DNA of 43,761 nucleotides from Flavobacteriales bacterium. GTDB lineage: Bacteria > Bacteroidota > Bacteroidia > Flavobacteriales_G > Salibacteraceae. The notes beneath the pieces are model-generated. The model had not been told where the DNA came from, ran no database searches, and worked only from the letters and a program-made list of their open reading frames with translations. This document shows positions 43,601 through 43,761 of the stretch, in pieces. A program made the translations under genes and the position numbers. The first letter of the stretch is position 1; every line of letters starts with the position of its first letter. Location: positions 1-43,761 of the forward strand of contig JABAYK010000022.1 in NCBI GenBank assembly GCA_018609045.1, written 5' to 3'.

Positions 43601-43726
43601 AAGGTTGATAAACTAAACAATGATACTTTTTTCTTTAACCTTAACAGTTTTACTCCTGGAATTTATTTTATTAATATTATTGATGATTCCCAAAAAACAT
43701 ATCATTACAAATTGGTAAAAAATTAA
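37697..43726 (+). CDS. Large multidomain T9SS-secreted surface protein (GEVED, FnIII, beta-helix, LTD, Ig-like repeats)
   Basis: A 2009-residue secreted protein. In order: signal peptide (to about 23), GEVED domain (about 40-172, VWIDWDQNQTFDP to AVEDYGIMV), fibronectin type III (about 178-265), a jelly-roll-like domain (about 272-440, ending QDDGYIDNVYWE), CARDB-like Ig domain (445-540), right-handed parallel beta-helix (about 560-970, many NxI..N turns, ending DIGADEF), a second CARDB-like domain, a lamin-tail domain (about 1120-1270), further CARDB/Ig-like domains, three 75-residue repeats (about 1629-1852), and a T9SS type A sorting domain (about 1931-2009, FQIFPNPTNGEVFV to PGIYFINI). 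The sorting signal directs export across the outer membrane and attachment. The role is probably adhesion or glycan binding; no catalytic motif was seen. Confidence 0.93.
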   Translation: MKNIFSVLFISIALFSANLTKAQYCLGGPGSTFDTDINGVVLQGADRSINNNSGCPGQIGVLDFTTQEADVVLNSQYSVMVEFGSCGGFFNAAGEVWIDWDQNQTFDPAESIGTWSGLPPVSQTYNFTVPANAVLGATRMRVQLQEGGFNPLNPCANFTWGAVEDYGIMVLATPPPCPSPKNLALISSDTVSAQIGWTSGGSSNWNVEYGPTGFSLGTGTKLINVTSNPLTVTGLQSGRTYDFYVKDTCSSISSSSFYSGPLRVIIPIAAPHYEGFDSVAVPSLPFGWSQNIFNIFTFSLPSATTSNGVFFNEPAPLSAPNQARFDIVSGGSTFSNDTVILITPPIFDLNTGLNRVRFSATTIGGQEIIVGTMTDPTNKSTFRAIATVGPLLPTYQEYSVNVTNFTGGVAHLAFKYFGTSTSQDDGYIDNVYWEPIPIHEIGLTQYDSPSNPITLGTQSVGVTVKNYGTDPLANTNIGWEVNGNAQTPFNLSLTGANQLAVDQSVSNIVIGNYNFSNSINIVKSWTSNPNGFVDENQSNDTIFGVFCTGLNGTYTAGAPSDDFPNADLVFEALNSCGLNGNTTINFSPGTYQITEELNQIIGLNGQFSLTLSGTNANNTIFTSAGLGSVTSTLLLDSVKNITLKNLTIQSEANNIGRVVMIRNQCENILIDSCNFIATNPLQTTALQVVGVFMGPDMFSNFTEGNPGKNITISNSSFDGFEQAIQLQALNNTPAVNVNILNNTIINGLDGAINLDNIDSLNTIGNKVSNMALPFSDGFFFEDIEEYKINQNEIYVDGDALILSRANDTSGVVAEIINNMFKGDLAGIDIRTAATAQIFNNSVFGNPALNLDAAQGIDCRNNIFIADLGLVFNGFNASFVNLDYNIYKTNGPDFASNNGGVNPDFASFQAALPLYNINSLNGDPLFNSPIDFRITYGLLANDAGDNSVSVLTDIDGDVRPAAGSSNLDIGADEFTPPDFDLGLNALISQKGFCFSDTDSVKFQIINYGLNNLYFNSDSFSIIWDISGANNQSGTAVFNVDSLASGDTAIVSLPNTVDFSNYGTYYLTAFLSAVWDSTNINDTLSELEINVATLISASGDTTFTLPGGVATLDAFSPILNNVLISEIVQFSTGTGQTNPYPSYMPTGDFDVAELANVGTTPADFSGYSFEVYGAAGLSFSYTIPNNVVVQPQDVLLLGFASFANQPSNNLYWMNGFNTSSNVQNGYVLKNPSGDIVDVVATNGLTFPPIAGISPTDWQGAIPSSSGFAGVFRTGTDNNNATDWVIPSITNTMTIGAFNPNLDTVPSAALNWYLDTNLIDTVPTITVGPFSQNGIYNYVASIQSICGIVYDTVRVEVNIPYPDSGLVDVVVDSIGISDDVLCNASQTSIKMYLNNTGSDTVYFIPAAFSLNGLPAISEVIVDTLYPNIQKEVIFNTASILTSNGIQNLKAWVIIQGDTTSANDTNNFSFTNRNLPNSPIASSDSSYCPGTQVQNIFAQGSGGQLSWYNSAALDTNSFLQNGDTLMPTNTSGATLYFVAETDSFGCVSIPDTVVVGIFGYPNASAGGNTYVCDGSSKTIVASGGVSYVWSNGAQSASNTISPSTPTSYSVTVTDVNGCIAADTIFVSIDTLPNVSISPIQSFCSNDGQFALTQGFPAGGVYSGNNVTGGNFFPSSAGFGTDSIFYTFTNNRGCSNSDFQVVTIDSVPNVTFASLPSVCANGTSFSLTGGFPTGGFYSGPGVTSGTFDPNQSGGAGNKFITYTYTDGNGCSNSVINTLTTLPPPTVTLSAFPAICEDYFPFALTGGKPVGGTYSGNGISNDTIYPSLSGTGNITIQYRFTATNGCSAQTSRNITIDAKPAKPNVFIYGTDSLLADVNAPLYQWYYEGQIYPEVTKVIYAQLTGFYQVEAINGTCSSERSNEYYFEILSIEELGNKGDFQIFPNPTNGEVFVKIGENISIQNIEIVNIDGQLITKVDKLNNDTFFFNLNSFTPGIYFINIIDDSQKTYHYKLVKN
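42581..43250 (+). repeat. Three tandem ~225-bp repeats within the T9SS cargo gene
   Basis: Units begin near 42581, 42806 and 43034. Each encodes about 75 residues with the pattern C....FALT.G.P.GG.YSG.GV..G.F.P, for example LTGGFPTGGFYSGPGV and LTGGKPVGGTYSGNGI. DNA similarity is high only around the ACAGGAGG and TATTCTGG segments, showing older divergence at the edges. Confidence 0.8.
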
Positions 43727-43733
43727 AACTAAA

Positions 43734-43759
43734 GCCTCTCAAATTTTGGGAGGCTTTTT
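43734..43759 (+). terminator. Rho-independent terminator after the T9SS cargo gene
   Basis: GCCTCTCAAA and TTTGGGAGGC pair as a 10-bp stem with one G-T pair, followed by five T, seven bases after the stop codon. Confidence 0.85.
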
Positions 43760-43761
43760 CA

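Noticed and set aside
1..43761. CRISPR arrays, tRNA or rRNA genes, insertion sequences, prophage
   Set aside because: I saw no regularly spaced repeats, tRNA-like cloverleaf with conserved arms, transposase frames, terminal inverted repeats or phage structural genes.

Overview
The window is AT-rich DNA from a member of the Bacteroidota, most likely a Flavobacteriia-type marine or aquatic bacterium. Supporting marks are a type IX secretion (T9SS) C-terminal sorting domain, a TonB-dependent receptor with a carboxypeptidase-regulatory N-terminus, an S46 dipeptidyl-peptidase, DUF4301 and DUF1573 proteins, a YaiO-type outer-membrane protein, Bacteroidota-like -7 boxes (TAnnTTTG or close variants) 12-23 nt upstream of several starts, and few Shine-Dalgarno sites. 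I cannot place it below class level. The first ~330 bases do not belong: they are a GC-rich piece of a proteobacterial-type galU joined in frame to the N-terminus of a Bacteroidota M1 aminopeptidase, almost certainly an assembly or amplification chimera.

Layout. 0.3-8.7 kb is mostly minus-strand housekeeping and envelope genes: M1 peptidase N-terminus, DUF3108, DUF1573, an S41 processing protease, then a run of DUF547/beta-barrel gene, GH113-like glycosidase and SRAP (HMCES/YedK). DUF4301 lies on the plus strand. 8.8-17.8 kb is one tightly packed plus-strand run of nine genes, mostly with overlapping ends: FAD oxidoreductase, membrane polyferredoxin, MORN-like repeat protein, two GT2 glycosyltransferases, rhomboid protease, stand-alone receiver, TPR-YaiO outer-membrane protein and membrane-anchored HEAT protein. 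The last part looks like a synthase-dependent exopolysaccharide assembly and export system. 18-24 kb on the minus strand holds a small membrane protein, a TonB receptor, a GNAT, and a lipoprotein-SPOR-dinB run; clpB follows on the plus strand. 26.6-29.5 kb is an arsenic operon arsR-arsM-arsC-acr3 reading leftward. 29.6-35.4 kb, also leftward, holds histidine kinase, response regulator, NhaC antiporter, lipoprotein, universal stress protein and a methyltransferase. 35.5-43.7 kb on the plus strand carries a DPP11-like S46 peptidase and a 2009-residue T9SS cargo protein, ending at a terminator.

A recurring oddity is damaged genes. Three frames look broken by single-base losses in short homopolymers (DUF3108 start, DUF547/barrel, HEAT protein) and three by in-frame stops (DUF547, methyltransferase, universal stress protein). 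The stand-alone receiver also has Gly where the phospho-acceptor Asp should be. With the chimeric end, this suggests consensus errors in an amplified or low-coverage assembly, but real decay cannot be excluded from sequence alone. No tRNA, rRNA, CRISPR array, insertion sequence or prophage was recognised, and no gene-free stretch exceeds 300 bases.
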